Shown one piece after another: positions 11,001 to 26,000 of a DNA stretch of 64,000 bases. Both the position numbers and the translations under genes were made by a program. The stretch spans positions 1 through 64,000 of the forward strand of contig URIZ01000007.1 of the NCBI GenBank assembly GCA_900548005.1, read 5' to 3'. Origin of the DNA: an uncultured Eubacteriales bacterium (GTDB lineage: Bacteria > Bacillota > Clostridia > Christensenellales > CAG-917). Position 1 is the first letter of the stretch; each line of letters opens with the position of its first letter. A model generated the notes under the pieces. That model was not told where the DNA came from. It ran no database searches and worked only from the letters and a program-made list of their open reading frames with translations.

Positions 11001-14000
11001 GATTATAAGGAAATTACAGATAGCTCTTATATAGGTGATAGATATAAGAAAGAAATAGTGGACGGCAAAGTGGTCTACGTCAAGGACGACGCCGGCACGT
11101 ATATGCCTGTCGATCACTACGAGGCTCTCACCAACGCTCACATCGTGTCCGTTGACGTTGCAATGATCGTGGACTACTACGGCAGCGCAACTTACACCTA
11201 TATCGACAACGAGAGAATTCTCAGCTCCTACTCACCCAAGGACAGATACTCCAAGAACGCACACGACAATCGTTTCGTGCAAGACGCAAACGGACACTAC
11301 GTCCGTGACGGCTTCACGTTCAACGAATTGATCGAAATGTTGCTCAATATGGACAAACTCCAAAGCATTCTTGCCACCATGCTCCCGCAAATTCGCATCA
11401 GCACGGAAGGCGGCAACATCAGCTTTGGCAAGATCGACAATGCGTTCAGCGTCGGTGATTTGCTCACTCGCCTCGGACTCAGCCTTGTGTTGTCAGACAT
11501 GATCGACGACGGCTTCAAGCTCGATATCAGTGCAAAACTCGACCTTGACGCAATCGGTTTGAGCGATTTGTCCAAAGTTGATTTCAAAAATCTCAACCTT
11601 GACGTCAAGACCATACTCAAAGGTCTCGAAGCAAAAATCGGCGTTGACTTCACCTATGAAGACGGCGCAAACAGCAAAGTCAAGATCAACATCTATCTCG
11701 TGGACGGCATCGTGTACGTTGACCTTAAAGGTCTTGACGGTCCGCGCGTCCAAATAGATTTGCTTGACTTGATCAAGAAACTCGGCGTTGCAATCTCCGC
11801 AGACAACGACGCAATGACCGCAGGCGATCAATCGGGCAACGGCAACGAAGGCGGCGGATCTCAAGGCGGAACGGAAAACAAGATTGACTTTGTCAAGATT
11901 CTCAACCTTGTTGTCAAGAACATAGTTCTTGCCGCAAAACCGTGGGAAGTCAACCCCGAATTTAACAGAATCGACAATCTCGGCGTGTTTGTGCGCTCCA
12001 ACTTCATCAACGATTTGCTCTCGATGCTATTCAAGACGAAGTTTGAATCGGCAAACACCGTTGTGGACGAGACTCAAAGCGGCATCTTCCTGCGCCCGTC
12101 AAGCGACAAATTCGCATCCTACGGCTATGACGAGATGCTCACGCTCGGTCTTATGATCGCGCTTGTCAACAAGCAAGATCCCATCAAGGACAACGCGGGC
12201 AACACCAAGCAATACACTTGGTCGCTTGATCTGGGCGTTGACGCGAAGATAGATCTCGAATCCGTCGATACGTACGAAACGTTGCTCGACGTTGACGAAA
12301 GACTTGAATTTATCGCGCTTGACGACTATATCACCAACATTCTCGCGCTTGTCAACGGATTCTACAAAGACAGCTTCCAAAAGGCAGAAGAGCCTGTTGA
12401 CGGCACCGTGTATTACACCTTCCATGAAGATCCCGCAGGACAATACGTCAAGAAGACGGGTATGTATCGTTTGCTCAACGAGGGCGAAAAGACGGAAGGC
12501 GTGACGTTGTACTCTCGCGGTTATGCAACTGTCGTTGCAGGCGTGGGCTACGAGCTTGTCTACACGCAAGACACCGCAGGCGACTTCGTGTTTGACGAAG
12601 AAAAAGACGTGTTCGTGCGCAAAGACGCGTACACGGGCGCGAGCACGACCTATTATAGAAGAGAAGAAAGAGCAATCAAGAAAGTCGTTGACGGCGTTGT
12701 GACCGAAGAAAACGAGGCGATTGCAAATCTCGCTCTTTACAGCAAATTCGGCGTGCCGCAATATCAAGACCAAAACGTCGCTTTGAGCGTGAGCGGTCTT
12801 ATCTACTTCAACTCCGACAGCGCGCAATCTGCAAACGCGGGCGGTCTTATCAGCAACCTGTTTGGTGATATGATCATCAATTTGCAAACTCTGTCCGCAT
12901 TCCACGCAGGCATCGGTTTGAGAGTGTCGGCAAACGTCGATTTGGCGGCTCTCGACCTTAAAGGTTTGCTCTCTGGCGAGAAGTTTGACAAATTCATCGA
13001 AAACAGCGATCTCAACAAGGTCGAGCTTGCAATAGAGTTTATCGAAGTTGACGAAAACGGCTACTTTGCCAAGTACACCAACGGCGAAGAGAAAGTGTTG
13101 GGCGGCTTGTATCTCAACAACGGCACGCTCTATATGGATCTCACCGAGATTGTCACCACGGCAGAAAACTACTCCAAGATTGACAACTTCGTTGATTTTG
13201 CAAAGAAACTTAAAGACAAGTTCGGCAAGAAAGACGACAAGCCTAAAGACAAATCCGGCGACGCCCAAACGGCAAGCGACGTTGACGCACAACAAGGCAA
13301 CGTCACGTCTGCAACGAGAGACGCTCTTATCACTCTTGCGTATAGCGACGCTCAATTCCAAATTCAACTCACTCGTGCGCTGCTTGCGTTTGTGCTCTCC
13401 TCGTTTATGCCCGATCTCGGCTCTATCGAAGACGTATTTGACGAGTTCAACATTTCTTTGGGCGTGGATCTCGGTCAAGCCGTCTACAAGAAGATAAGCG
13501 ACTTGCAAGCAAGCAACCCCGAAGAGTACAGCAAGTTTACCGATCCCACCAATCCCGAATATGCGGCATATCAAGCGGACAGATACAGATACGAGTCCAA
13601 CGTTGACACCTACAAGATACTTCCGCTTGTAAAATACGTGCTTTCGGGCGGTGAATACTATCTCGAAAGCGAAACCTTGATGTACACCAAAGACGCAGAA
13701 GGCGCATACGTTGCAACCAACGTGTACGTTGACGGCGCAACCTACATAAAGAAGGGCGCGGCATACGTCCTTTGCGACAAAGAAGTCGAAGGCAAATACG
13801 TGCATGCAACCGCCGACTATTTCGGACTTATCAACGTCGGCGTGGATCAATATTTCAACTTGCGCAGCTACAAGATGTATCGCAAAGTTGACGGCAAACT
13901 TGTTGAAACCAACACTTTCATCAAGGGCGACACCGTCTTGCAATACAACGGCTCGGAATATGACGTTCTCAACGTCTATGAGCATGAATACGGCTACGTC

Positions 14001-17000
14001 AAAGACGTCAACGGCGACTACTACCGCACGGTTGACGCATACAACGGAATCGGCGAATACTATCTTGGTCTTAACATAGCGGTCGGATGCGTCAACGCAG
14101 GTCTTAAAGTTGGCGGTCTCAACATCGACTTCGGCGCAGGCAACGAATTGCTGCCCGACTACATCAAAGACGGCAAAGCACACTCCCGCGTTGAAGTGGG
14201 CGCAGACGGACGCAAGGAAGAACACGTCTACGAAAGCAAGCTCTCCGACACGGAAAAGAAGAAGTTTGCAGACGTTCCCACCAACCCGTTCTATGATTCC
14301 ATCATCACTTTCGGATTCTCCGTTGAGCTTGAATTCGGCATCACCGAAGGCACGCTCGATTTCGGCAGAATCGTCAGCGCGATCCTCGGCAACCTTACGG
14401 GCGTTATCGTGGAAATGCCTCCTACAACCAAGGGCTATTCTTCGGCGCACTTCAGACTTGACGTGTCGCTTATGATCGACATCTACGATCTCACCAAGTC
14501 CGAACTCAAACTCGAACTTATCAACATCACCGAGACGGGCTATGAGAGCTTGTGGGCAGGCATCTACTACATCAACAACACCGTGTATCTCAATCTCGAA
14601 GACACCTTCAACATCCAAAAGGTGGCAATCGGCGGATTGAACATCGCGGAAATTCTCAAAGATTACATCATTGATTTCGACACCGACGAGATGTTTGTCT
14701 ACAAACCGCGCACGCAATCGGGTTCAACCAACGAGGCGTTTGTGGCAGAAGACAGCACCACTTCCGGCGAAGTCGATTTCACCAACAAAGATCTTGCGCT
14801 TGCGTTGCTCATCAACAAAGATAAGCTCACGCTTGCTCTTGGCAACATCTTGTTTAGAACTATCCTTGAATACATCCCCGAAGATTTGTTGGGATTCAAG
14901 CTCAAAGATTTGTTCTATGAAGAAATCACGGGCAATCTCAAGATAGACCTTGACACATCGGATTCTATCAACCTTGCGCTTGGCGCGTCCTTGGGACTTG
15001 TGGGCGAGCGTTTTAACTCGTTTGCGACGGTCACCACGGCAGGCGACAGTGACGAAGAAAAGATTGCAATCGAAAACATCACAAACGGCAGCGAGAAGTA
15101 CTACGTCTTCAGAAAGCAAGGCGAAGCAGTGGCAATCGACTCCACGACTTCTGCACAAACGGGCTACTTCGTGCAATCGGACAACAAACAATACTTCCGC
15201 GCAATCGCTCCGGGTGAAAGCGTTGCGGCGGACAAACTCTACGTCAGATACAGAGTTGCGCGCGAAGGCGGCAGATTTGTGATGAGAGAAGTGCTTGACA
15301 ACGGCAAGGGCGACGGCTCGGAAGTGCTCGGCAACAAACTCTACAAAGTCGAGGCGGGCGACGTCCTTTACAAGTTTGAAAAGGGCGCGGTTGCCAACTT
15401 GTCATACGTGGGCGACGGCACAAAGTACGACATGACGATGACGCTCTCCTTGCAGATCAAGCATCTCAACGTTGCTTTCACCAACTCTCGCTCCTACGTC
15501 CTTAGCGGCGAAGATCTTGCAGAATACACCAACTTCGACGACGTGGATCGTTTCACCATCAGCGAAACGATTGACATCACAACGTCCTTCAAGACGGGCA
15601 AAGACAACGACATCGACCTTAGTGCAGTCCTTCAAAAGTTCATCCCTGGACTCACGCAAGATCAACTTCTCGTCATTCAATCCGTTGCGGACGACGGCGG
15701 CGACGTCAACAGACAACTTCAACTCGTGCTCGAAGGCGACATCCAAATCGCTGCGCTTCTCAACTACATGCGCACGACGCTTCTCAAATACACGGACGGC
15801 GACACCGACGTGTTTGAAGGCGATATGGACTTCTTCACGGTCATCAAGCTCTTGAAAGACGTGCTCAAAAAGATCCCGCAAACCGAACTTACCGCTCTCA
15901 TCGCAGACGTGGCAAGCTTTGTCAACCTCAAAGTCGCGCTTCAAACCAAGGGCGGTAACGACACCGACTTCCACACAATGCTCGGCTTGTACATGGTCGG
16001 CGGTACGTTTGAGTTGCTCACCGACGCGGAAAGAAACGACGTGTACGGCGAAGAGTATATCGATCCCAGCCAAAGATACGACCACTACTTCGAGACTCCG
16101 AGCGGCAGCTACTACTTTGACGAGACTACGGGCGAATACAAGTTTATCGGCGCGAGCGAATACTCGGGCACGAGATATTCTTACGATTCAAGCTATTGCT
16201 ACAAGAACGAAAAGGGCAACTACAAACGCGCAAACGGCGGTTTGTTCATCGACCTTAGCTACTTCAATATCCCCAGCGTCAGAGTGGACGCAAACGAAGT
16301 GCGCAAACTCGTGATGAGCTTGGTGGGCAAGTCCACCGGCGAAACCGAGGCGTTGACCGTTGCAGACGGTGAAAACGGCGGTGAAAACGGCGGTGAAAAC
16401 GGCGGTGAAAACGGCGGTGAAAACGGCGGCGAAGAAGGCGACAAGAAGGAAGACACCAAGATCGAGTTCCCGCTCATCAAGGACGACACCATTCTCGGAT
16501 ATATCAGAACCTTCTTGTACGGCGTGCAAATCACGTCCAGATACGTCAAGGCTCTTGTGACGCCCGATTACATCAACCAAATTCTCACTCTCCTTATGGG
16601 CGAAGACGCAATCCAATTCGACAAGGCAGAGTTTGAAAACATGCCCAACCTTATGCTCTACACCGACAATACGAGATATTCGTATGAAAAACTCGGTGAA
16701 GTGGTCAAAGAGTTCGATGCGGCTGTGGAAAGACATCAAACCGCCAATCCCGACTTCTTGAACACCGCAGAATACAAGGCGATGCGCAAGGCTCTCAACG
16801 AGATGTTGTCAAGATCCAAAGTGTTGTACAACATCGACGAGTACAAGGGCACTGCGGACGCGGCAAGCAAGGGCATCTATTTCAGAGATACGGACGGCGC
16901 ATACGTGCAGAAGTCGGATATGTCGGCATCTCAACGCGCGGCGTATGACGCAAAGGTCGTTGCAGGCACTGCGGCATACTACGACATCAACAAGATTGAC

Positions 17001-20000
17001 GTCTACATCCGCTTGCTTAACGTTGCAGACGGTTCATTGACAGGCAACTACGTGTTGTACTCTCAAGCGAGCCAAACTCAAATCAACAACTGCGAGAAAT
17101 ACGACGGATTGAAGAAATTCGGCATCAACACGCCGAGATTGTACACTCTCACCGACGAAGTGACGGGCACGTACACCGCAATCAGCGACGATTTGTATGC
17201 AGTCAATCCGCTTGCGTTGCGCAATTCGTTCATCTCGCTCAATCTCTATCTGTGGAATTACGAAATCTCGCTCAACATCCTTGCACCCAAGGTGGGCGTG
17301 ACCAAGTTCCAATACGCAAAAGGTTCGGAAGCAGGCAACTTTGACATCGTCGGCATCGCTCAAGGCGCGCGCTACGTCGATACGGACGAAACCCTTTACA
17401 CCAGCGTGGACAAGGAAAGCGACGGTATCGACAACTGGACGTTCGACTACGGCACGACTTTCGATGCGGACAAATACCTTGCAAATCCGAGATATTACGA
17501 ATACAAGAACAGATATTACGTCATTGACGACAGCTCCTTGTTTGTGAAGAACAACGGCAAGTTCGAGCTTGCAACCAAGGACGGCAAGACCTTCCCGGAC
17601 TACATCCGCGGAATGATCAAGGGCGAAGAATACTTTGTCTACACCGGCACGTCTTATGAAAGCATCCAAAGAGTGTACGTGTACAAGAAAGAAGTGTACA
17701 ACACTCAAAAGAAAGTGCTTATCACGGACGAATGGCTCGCATCTCAACGCGCCCAACTCATTGCGGGCGGTATGAGCGAAAAAGAAGCCGACGCGCAAAT
17801 TGCCAAGTACAACGATCCCGCAAACTACTGGATCAAGGTGCAACAAGAAAGCTCAATTTTGCAGCCCGACTTCAACAAGCCCGAATACAAGGACTATGCG
17901 TTCAAAGAGTACGTGGACACGGACGATATGTATTACATCTCGCTTGCGCTCCGCGGCAACCTGTTTGTCAACGCAGGCAAGATTTACTTCTCGTACAACG
18001 ACTACGAGCAAATCTACAATTCCTTGCACCCGACTGCACACTTGACAGACCCCGTGCTTGCCAACATCTCCTACAAGAAGTATCACGGCGACTACGTGCA
18101 AGTGACCGATGCGGCAGAAATTGCTACATTGAAGGCAAACGGCGGCTTGTACGTGTGGGCAAACAGCGTGCTTGGCGAACAATATGACGGCGTCAACGAG
18201 GCTCTCGGCGAAGTGCTGGGCGGATTGCTCGGCGGCATGAAGGGCAAGTTCCAAGTCACCGAAGACGCAACGCTCAACATCTACTTCACGCTCAGACTCA
18301 ACCTCGGCTTCAAACTCTACATCTTGCCGAAGTTTGCAATCGACGTGCGTGACCTTGACGTTGCAATCGACGTTTGGGGCGAGCAAAACGACAAACTCGA
18401 AGGCGGCGGATACGTCACAAGAGAAGATCGTGACAAGAACAACTACACCGGCAAGCTCCTTGACGGCAGCAAACCGCACCTTCTCGGCATCTACTACGAC
18501 AACGACAAAGAAACGGGCAAAGCAGGCTTGTATCTTGACGTGGAATCCTTGCTCGGCAAAGAGGCAAAACTCTACGTCGATATGAGTGCGTACACCATCG
18601 AAGAAGTGATCGGCGGTCTCATCGGCGGTCTTGTGGCAAACGGCAATAAAGACAACGCAGACGCAATGACGGCGGCGGATACGTTTGGCAAGAACAAGGA
18701 CGCTCAAGATCCCGACGCGATGAGCTTGTTCATCAACGTGTTCACCAACTCTATCGCTCTCAACGTCACTTCGGGCTTCTTGAAGGTTATCATCCAAGAA
18801 TTGATGCCCGACAACGCGAGCATAGCGGACTATCTGCCCAACCTCAAGGTTTATCTCAAACAAAATCTCAATCCGTACGACATCACGCTAGGCGTGTTGC
18901 TCTTCAACCAAAAGGGTGACGTCCCCGTGCTCAATCTCGGATTCAACATCCAAGGTCTAAACGGTGAAGAAGGCAAGTCTTCCGAGATTCAATTCGGCAG
19001 ACAAGAAGACATTCTCGCTCGTCAACAAGGCGAAAACAACATCTTCTATTACGCCAACTTCTACCGCAACAACGGCGTCTACGAATACGGCAACTACTAC
19101 GGCAAGAACTTTGACGAGAAAGACTACGTCGCACTCTTCAAAGACGCAGACGGCAAAGATTATTACGCAACCAAAGACGGCGCGTTCAAGCTCGAAGGCG
19201 GCGTGATCGTGAGCGCAGAGACGGGTTACACCGGTCAAAGATACTCGCTCTACAACGGTCCGGAAGACAGATTCAGCCGTTGCGACACGCTCATGGAAGA
19301 GATTGTCGAGACAAGACGTTATGCGCTCGGCACTCCGTACGACCACACATATCAGAGCATCGTCTACACGGACGTGAACGGCTTGTACATGCCCGTTGCG
19401 CAACAACTCAACAACATCCGTTCAAGCGATTACAGAGATCTTGACGCCACCAAGCAATTCGAGGCGTACAACGGCACTTTGTACGTGCTTGACAGCAATC
19501 TCAACTACGTCATCAAGTCCAAGGGCGCGCTCAAGGGCTTCACGGGAAGCGGCAACTTGCAATACGCTCTCAAAGGCGAGTATCCGCAAGCAAACGCAAG
19601 CGAGCTTGCAAGAGAAATCACTTTGAACGGCAAGCAATACGTGCCTATCGATCCCAACAATGACGGCTATACCGACTTGTTCGAGGCGGACGGTTACACT
19701 CCGTACACCGCGGGCGCGATCGACAATCACACGGGCGCAGCGTACGTGGGCACGCTCTACACGCGTTCCGAAAGAACGAAGAACGGCGTCAAGTACTATG
19801 CGTACACCGCAAGCAACGTGACTACTGCCACCTACACGAGCGGGAAATACTACTATCCCAACTCGCCCGTCAAGGCATACAAGCTCACCACCGACTTCAC
19901 CAACTACACCAAGGCACTCTCGCTCAACCTCGGCGACATTCTTGGCGGCGGCAAGTTTGACGTGACAAGCATGCTTGCAGATCTCAAGAGTGTGGAAATC

Positions 20001-23000
20001 GGCGCGAAGCTCGATATGCTCATGACGCTTGACGACGTCATCAACTGGACGTATCAGATGACCAAGTTCATCAACGATCCGACCATTTGCGACTACTTGC
20101 ACTTCATCGCAACGTCTTTGAAGGAGAACAAGGAGTTCCAAAGCACAATCGGTCTCGGCGTTGATTTGAAGGTCTATCTCATGACGGAAAATCTCTTCAA
20201 GATGCTTGCAGGCGACAAGAGCGTCGGACTCTTGCAAGTGCTTGAAGGTGCAAAACTCTATCTCGAACTCACCTACAACACCAACTTCCACGGTGACAAA
20301 GCTCCCAAGGGCTATTTGTGGGTTGAAGTGAGAAACGGCAAACTCTATCTCAACATCGACGTGCACGAAATCGGCGACATCGTGGGCTGGGGCAACTTCT
20401 TCTCCTACGGCATCATCGACGGTCTCGACTTGTCCGTGTTGTTCAAGTCGGACGCAACCACCGCTCAAGCAGGCGTTGCGGCAGACGATGACGAAGAAGT
20501 CAGCACGGGCATCATCCCCGCAAACGTGTGGAGCATAATCAACGTTGTGCTTGGCAGATTGCTTGTTGCAAACGACTTCATCACGGTTGGTCTCAACGAA
20601 ACGTTGCTTGCGGACCTTATCGCAATGCTCGCAGACAGCGACAGCGAAATCTTGCAAGGCATCGGACAATTCTTGCCGAAACTTCGCACGACCAACACCA
20701 AGGACACCAGCGGTATCACCATCAACTTCTTCGGCTATGAGCCGAGCATCGACGTCAACCTCGGCTTCAAGGTGGGCACGACGTTCTATCTCACCGTTGA
20801 CGAATACAACAAGAAATACGGCGTAAGCGGCAAATATGCGGTCACGTCCGATTGGAACGGCACCGAATTTGGATTTAACAAGGACAACGGAAAGTACACC
20901 GTAGCGGAAACGCACAGCGACGACAACTACGTGCTTGTGTCCACGGACGAATACGCGCTCATCTCGTACGCATATCCCAAGTGGGAAGGCAAGAAGTATT
21001 CCTACAACGCGGCAACGGGCAAATTCTTTGAAGACGCAGACGGCTTGTATCTCAAACAAGGCGACTTTGCAATCATGATCTCGCTCGGCGGTTTGTACGC
21101 GAAAGTCAACAAAGACTTCTCGGTGAACAAAGACGAGAAGATGGCGGACAGGGACGACGAGGGCAACATCATTCGCGACAGCGAAGGCAACGCCAAGTAT
21201 GACAACTACGTCAAGCTCCAAGACGTGAAGGCGTGCATCGAGCTTAGCCTCGGCATCTCCTTGTACGGCAGCGGCAGCAAAGAAAACACGGGCAACGTCA
21301 TCGATTTGTCGTCCTTGCTTGACATGATCGTCGGTCTTATCAGCCCCAACAGCGCGATAAGCGGCTCTACGCTCAAACTCAACATCGTCAACGAGTTCGG
21401 CAACAAAGACGTGTCCTATCTCTCGCTTGACCTTATTGCAAACATCGATCTTGCCAACTGGAATGTGGAACTGGGCTTGCGTCTTGTCAAGAACATCGTT
21501 TCCAAGACGGACAGCACGGTGATCGCATCCAAGAAGACGCTTTTGGGCGTGTACGTGCTCGGCGACACGTTGTATGCGGATCTCGGCATACTCGGCGACA
21601 GCGCGAAGATTTCCGTTGGAGATCTCAATCTCAGCGGTATGCTCAAGAACTTGCTTGGCAAGTATCTCGGCGTGAACGACACAGCAAACGGCGAGGCAGG
21701 CACTGCAACTTCTGACGACATCAAAACGATTGAAAATACCATGAAGGATTATGCATACTTTATGGTCACCGTCAATCCGCAAAAGTTGTTGCTCCAACTC
21801 AACGCAGACCTTGTCAACGCAGTGTATCGCAAGATCATGCAAATCCGCGGTCTCGAACAAAAAGACCTTATCCCCGACATCGGAGACTTGCTCTTGAGAG
21901 CGGAGGCGAAGGACACCTACATCAAGTTCAAGGACGAAGCGGAAAAAGCGGCGTACAAGGGCGCAACCTACAATCTCGTGGACGGCAAGTACGTCAAGGT
22001 TGAATCCGGTCCAAAGGGCGAATACAGAATGAGCTCGAGAACGGAACTCAGCCTCAACCTCAGACTCAGCGACGGCTTGTTTATGTGCATAGACATCCCG
22101 GCGGCGAGCATAACCAAGGAATTGAAGGATATAAGAGAAGCGTTTGGATTGCCGTATAATGCGGAATCCGAAAAGAAAGAACTCACCGGTTACAACCAAA
22201 TTCTCTCTCTTGACCTTCAAAAACTCATTGCAGGCGAAACGACGCTTGATATAAGCTCGCTCTCTCTGCCCACAATCGGATTGCACGCGTCGGTTGAATT
22301 TACGATGACGTCCAACAATCTCAAACCCGGAGACGCAGGCTATGACGTGTCTTTGGCAGGCTGGGCAAGAAAAGTTGCTCAAACCTTGCTTGACGGCACT
22401 GCGTTGCTTGGCAACTTTGTCAAACTCACGGCAGACGAGAAAGACAAGACAAGCGCGTCCTACTACACGGGCAAGACTTACAACTACAACGCAACGAGCA
22501 AGACGTACGAGGCGGTCAGCGGCGACACGATGGGCGAATACAAGTTCGTCATGGCGGATCTCAATATCACCATGGCAAGCGAGCCGATCAATCTCACCAT
22601 CGACATCAACGCAAACCTCAATCTCGCTCCTGTCCTTGCCTACGGCATCGGCGGCATCTTGTTCAGCGACATCGCCGTTGAAATCAAGACGGGCGACCCG
22701 ATCAACAAGACAATTCTCAGCTTGTACTATCTCGGCTCTTCAAGACTTATGAAGAAGAGCGCGGGCAACGGTTGGGAACTCACCTCGGCATCGAGCGGCA
22801 ACTCGCTTTACACCGAGAACGAAATCTATTCCGACGCGCTCTACATCGATGCAAGCGGTTTGGGACTTGGCAAGATCAAATTCCAAGGCATCGCAGGCTT
22901 GCTCGGCGCAACGCCGGGATACGGCGCACCCACTAGAAAAGACGCAATCACGCTTGAAAACGCAGACACTTCTGCAGACGGCGCAACTGCGGCAACCGGC

Positions 23001-26000
23001 GCGCTCTACATGCAAATCGACATCGAGAACGGCAGACTCGGCGTATCCTTCGACAACGCGTTTATCACCACGTTGCTCGGATTGCTGGGCGTAAATCTCC
23101 CGTTCGACTTGCCGGATATTCAATCCGTTGCGGTTGCAATCAACACGACGGACAAAGGTCTTGACTCCATCAACGTTAACGCGATTCTCGACAGCGTCGG
23201 AACGGGCGCGAACATCGCAATCAGCAACGTTGAACTCGGCTTCGGCAAGAGCTTCATCGACTCCAAGAACCTTATCGAGACGGTGAAGACGGGCTATGCG
23301 GGCTTGACCTTCTCCAAGACTTCGGGCATCATGTCACTCATCCAAAACGTGCTTGACAACTTGAAACCCGGTCTGAACATCACAATCAACAACAAAGTGT
23401 GGGAAGGCGTGGCAACCGGCAGCGCAAAGGGCGAGTATACCTACTCAACCATCACGCTCACGGGACAAAAGGTGTTTACGGCAACCAACCTTGCAGTCAA
23501 CAACGGCTATCCCGACAAGGGCTACAAGATTTTGCTCAACCTTGCTCTCAACAGAGTGGGCGGCAACTACAACGTCAGCCTCAAAGTCGTTGAAGGCGGC
23601 AACAACATCTTCATCACCCAGCTCGATCCGGGCGGAAACCTTGTCAAGTTCCTTAGCATAGTTCCTGCTGTTCAAAACTTGCTTGATTGCCTTGATTTGA
23701 GCTCGATGATGGCGGATGCGTTCCCGTTGCAACTCACAAAGAACAACGACGGCGACGACAAGACGTTTGAGTATCCCACCGCAAAGACCGCGACCGACAA
23801 CGTCAACGCAATCGGCTGGAACGAAGACAAGACGTCCTACTCCTACACGGCGGATATGTCCAACCTTATCAAGAGCGTGGGCATCAACTTGTTCAACAGC
23901 TACGGATACGTGCCTTACTATGAAGGCATGCCGGCTGTCACAAACGGCGCAGGCAAGATCTCCATCAAGGCGGAACTCAACAAGGATGCGTACAACGAAC
24001 TCATCCTTATGGTCAACTGCATTCTCTTCAACTTGCTCAGCAAAGCCAACAATTTGGACGAGCCTTGGTTTGTTGACGTGGACGCTTTGGACAAGAGCGA
24101 GAAGAACCCGAGCAAAGTCACGCTCGGCACGACCAAGAACGCAGTCACCAACTTCTTCGACGGTCTTGACGCTCTCGTAAAGAGGGGCGCAACCACGCAA
24201 GAGAAGGTCAACTACGTTGAGCCGTATGCAAGATCTCTGCCGTTCACGTTCATCAAGTGGGCAGTCAGAGTCATTGCTCAAGACGCCGTCAACGTGGGCA
24301 TCGGCTTGTGGGGCTTGTTGCAAAACCTCGGCCCGGGCACAATCCAAAACTTGTCCGAACTTATCGGTACGATACTCCCGTTGCCTTTCGCAAGCGGCAG
24401 CATCAACCCGACGCTCAATATCTACCTTGACTTCGATCCGCAACCGACCGAATACGGTTTGAGCAACGAATACACCATGAATCCGGGCATTCAAGCCATC
24501 GAAATCATGGTCAACGGCACAAAGAACACCTCAGACGCCAACGGCGGCGCAGGCGGCAGCTCGAGCATGCTGTACAACAAAGCCAAGTCCAACGACATGT
24601 CAACCATGAAGTTTATGAAGGACGGCGGCGGCGCAACCAACGAAACCACCACCGATCTCGGCTGGGCATGGGACTTCTTCATGTTGCGTATCACTCCGTA
24701 CAGCACGGTTGAGAAGAGCTACAAGACAGGTCTTCTCCAATTCGACGATTCGGACAGCGCAAGCTCCATCAGCGGCAACGCTCCCACCGAAATCGTCATC
24801 GAAGATCCGGCAACAAGAACGGGTTATGCGATGAAAGACGGTCAGAAGAAGGCCTTCCAGCTCAGAGATAGCTACTTCTTTGACGGCAACATCTTCCCGC
24901 AAAAAGCGTCGGTGACGTTCGCATCGCTTGACGAACAAGGCAAACCGCTCTCGTCTTACTATCCGGGCAGCCCGTACAAAGACGCAACCGGCACGCAAAT
25001 CGTTTGGGACGCTGCAAGCGTGGATCTCACGGCGGCAACCAGCACCGATGAAAACGGCAGACGTCTTGCAGGCTATGTCTACGGCTATGCGCTCAACACC
25101 GTGCTCTATGCAATCCCGGTCTACGTCACCAATGACTTCGAGATGCAATCGCTCAAGGGTTATTACAGAAACAGCGACGGCTCTTACACGGCGAAGGCTC
25201 TTGCGCTTGACATCGACAAGACCAGCAGCAAGTATATGGCAACTCTGCCCGACCTTGTGAGATTGCAATTTGCAAGCGGCACGTACACATTCGGCACGAC
25301 GCTCACCAATGCGACGGGCGGCACGGCATACGCAGTCATCAACGCATTGAGCAACGCGCCCGCGGATACCAACGGCTATCAAATGCTCCCGCAACCCACT
25401 CAAGACGAAATCAACAAGGGTGCGGCAGACAATCTCAACGACGACGGCAACAAGTATGTCATCTACCCGGCGTACGTTGCGGGACTTGTCAAGAACGAAG
25501 ACGGCTCTTACAAGACGTTCAGCGTCGGCGACAAGACCTACTATGTGCTCGATCGCGGATCGTTGCCCACGGGCAAGGCGTTCCCGACAGGCACGTTCAG
25601 CTGGGACAGCGCAGACTTCAAGTACGATTGGCAAGGCTCGACCAAGTGGGCAAACGGCGATGAAGCAAACGTCATCAAAGTTGGCTACACGTATCAATGG
25701 GGACTTGCAAAACAAGTGAAGTCGTCAATCGACCTTACCGCAAAGAACTACAAGATCTCAAGACTCACGAGCATGGCGGACGCAAACGGCAACACCGTTG
25801 CTCTCAAGAGCGAGCGCGACGACAAGGGAACGTACACGACCGTTCTCACTATCGACGCGATGAGCATAACCGCAGAAACTCAAGATCTTGCGGCGTACAT
25901 CAAGAAGTTCAACGCGGTCAGCGGCAAGTTCGCAACCGAAGGCTCGATGACGGGCTTCGACGTGGAGTGGGACACCACCGCGCTTGAAGAAGCAATCAAA

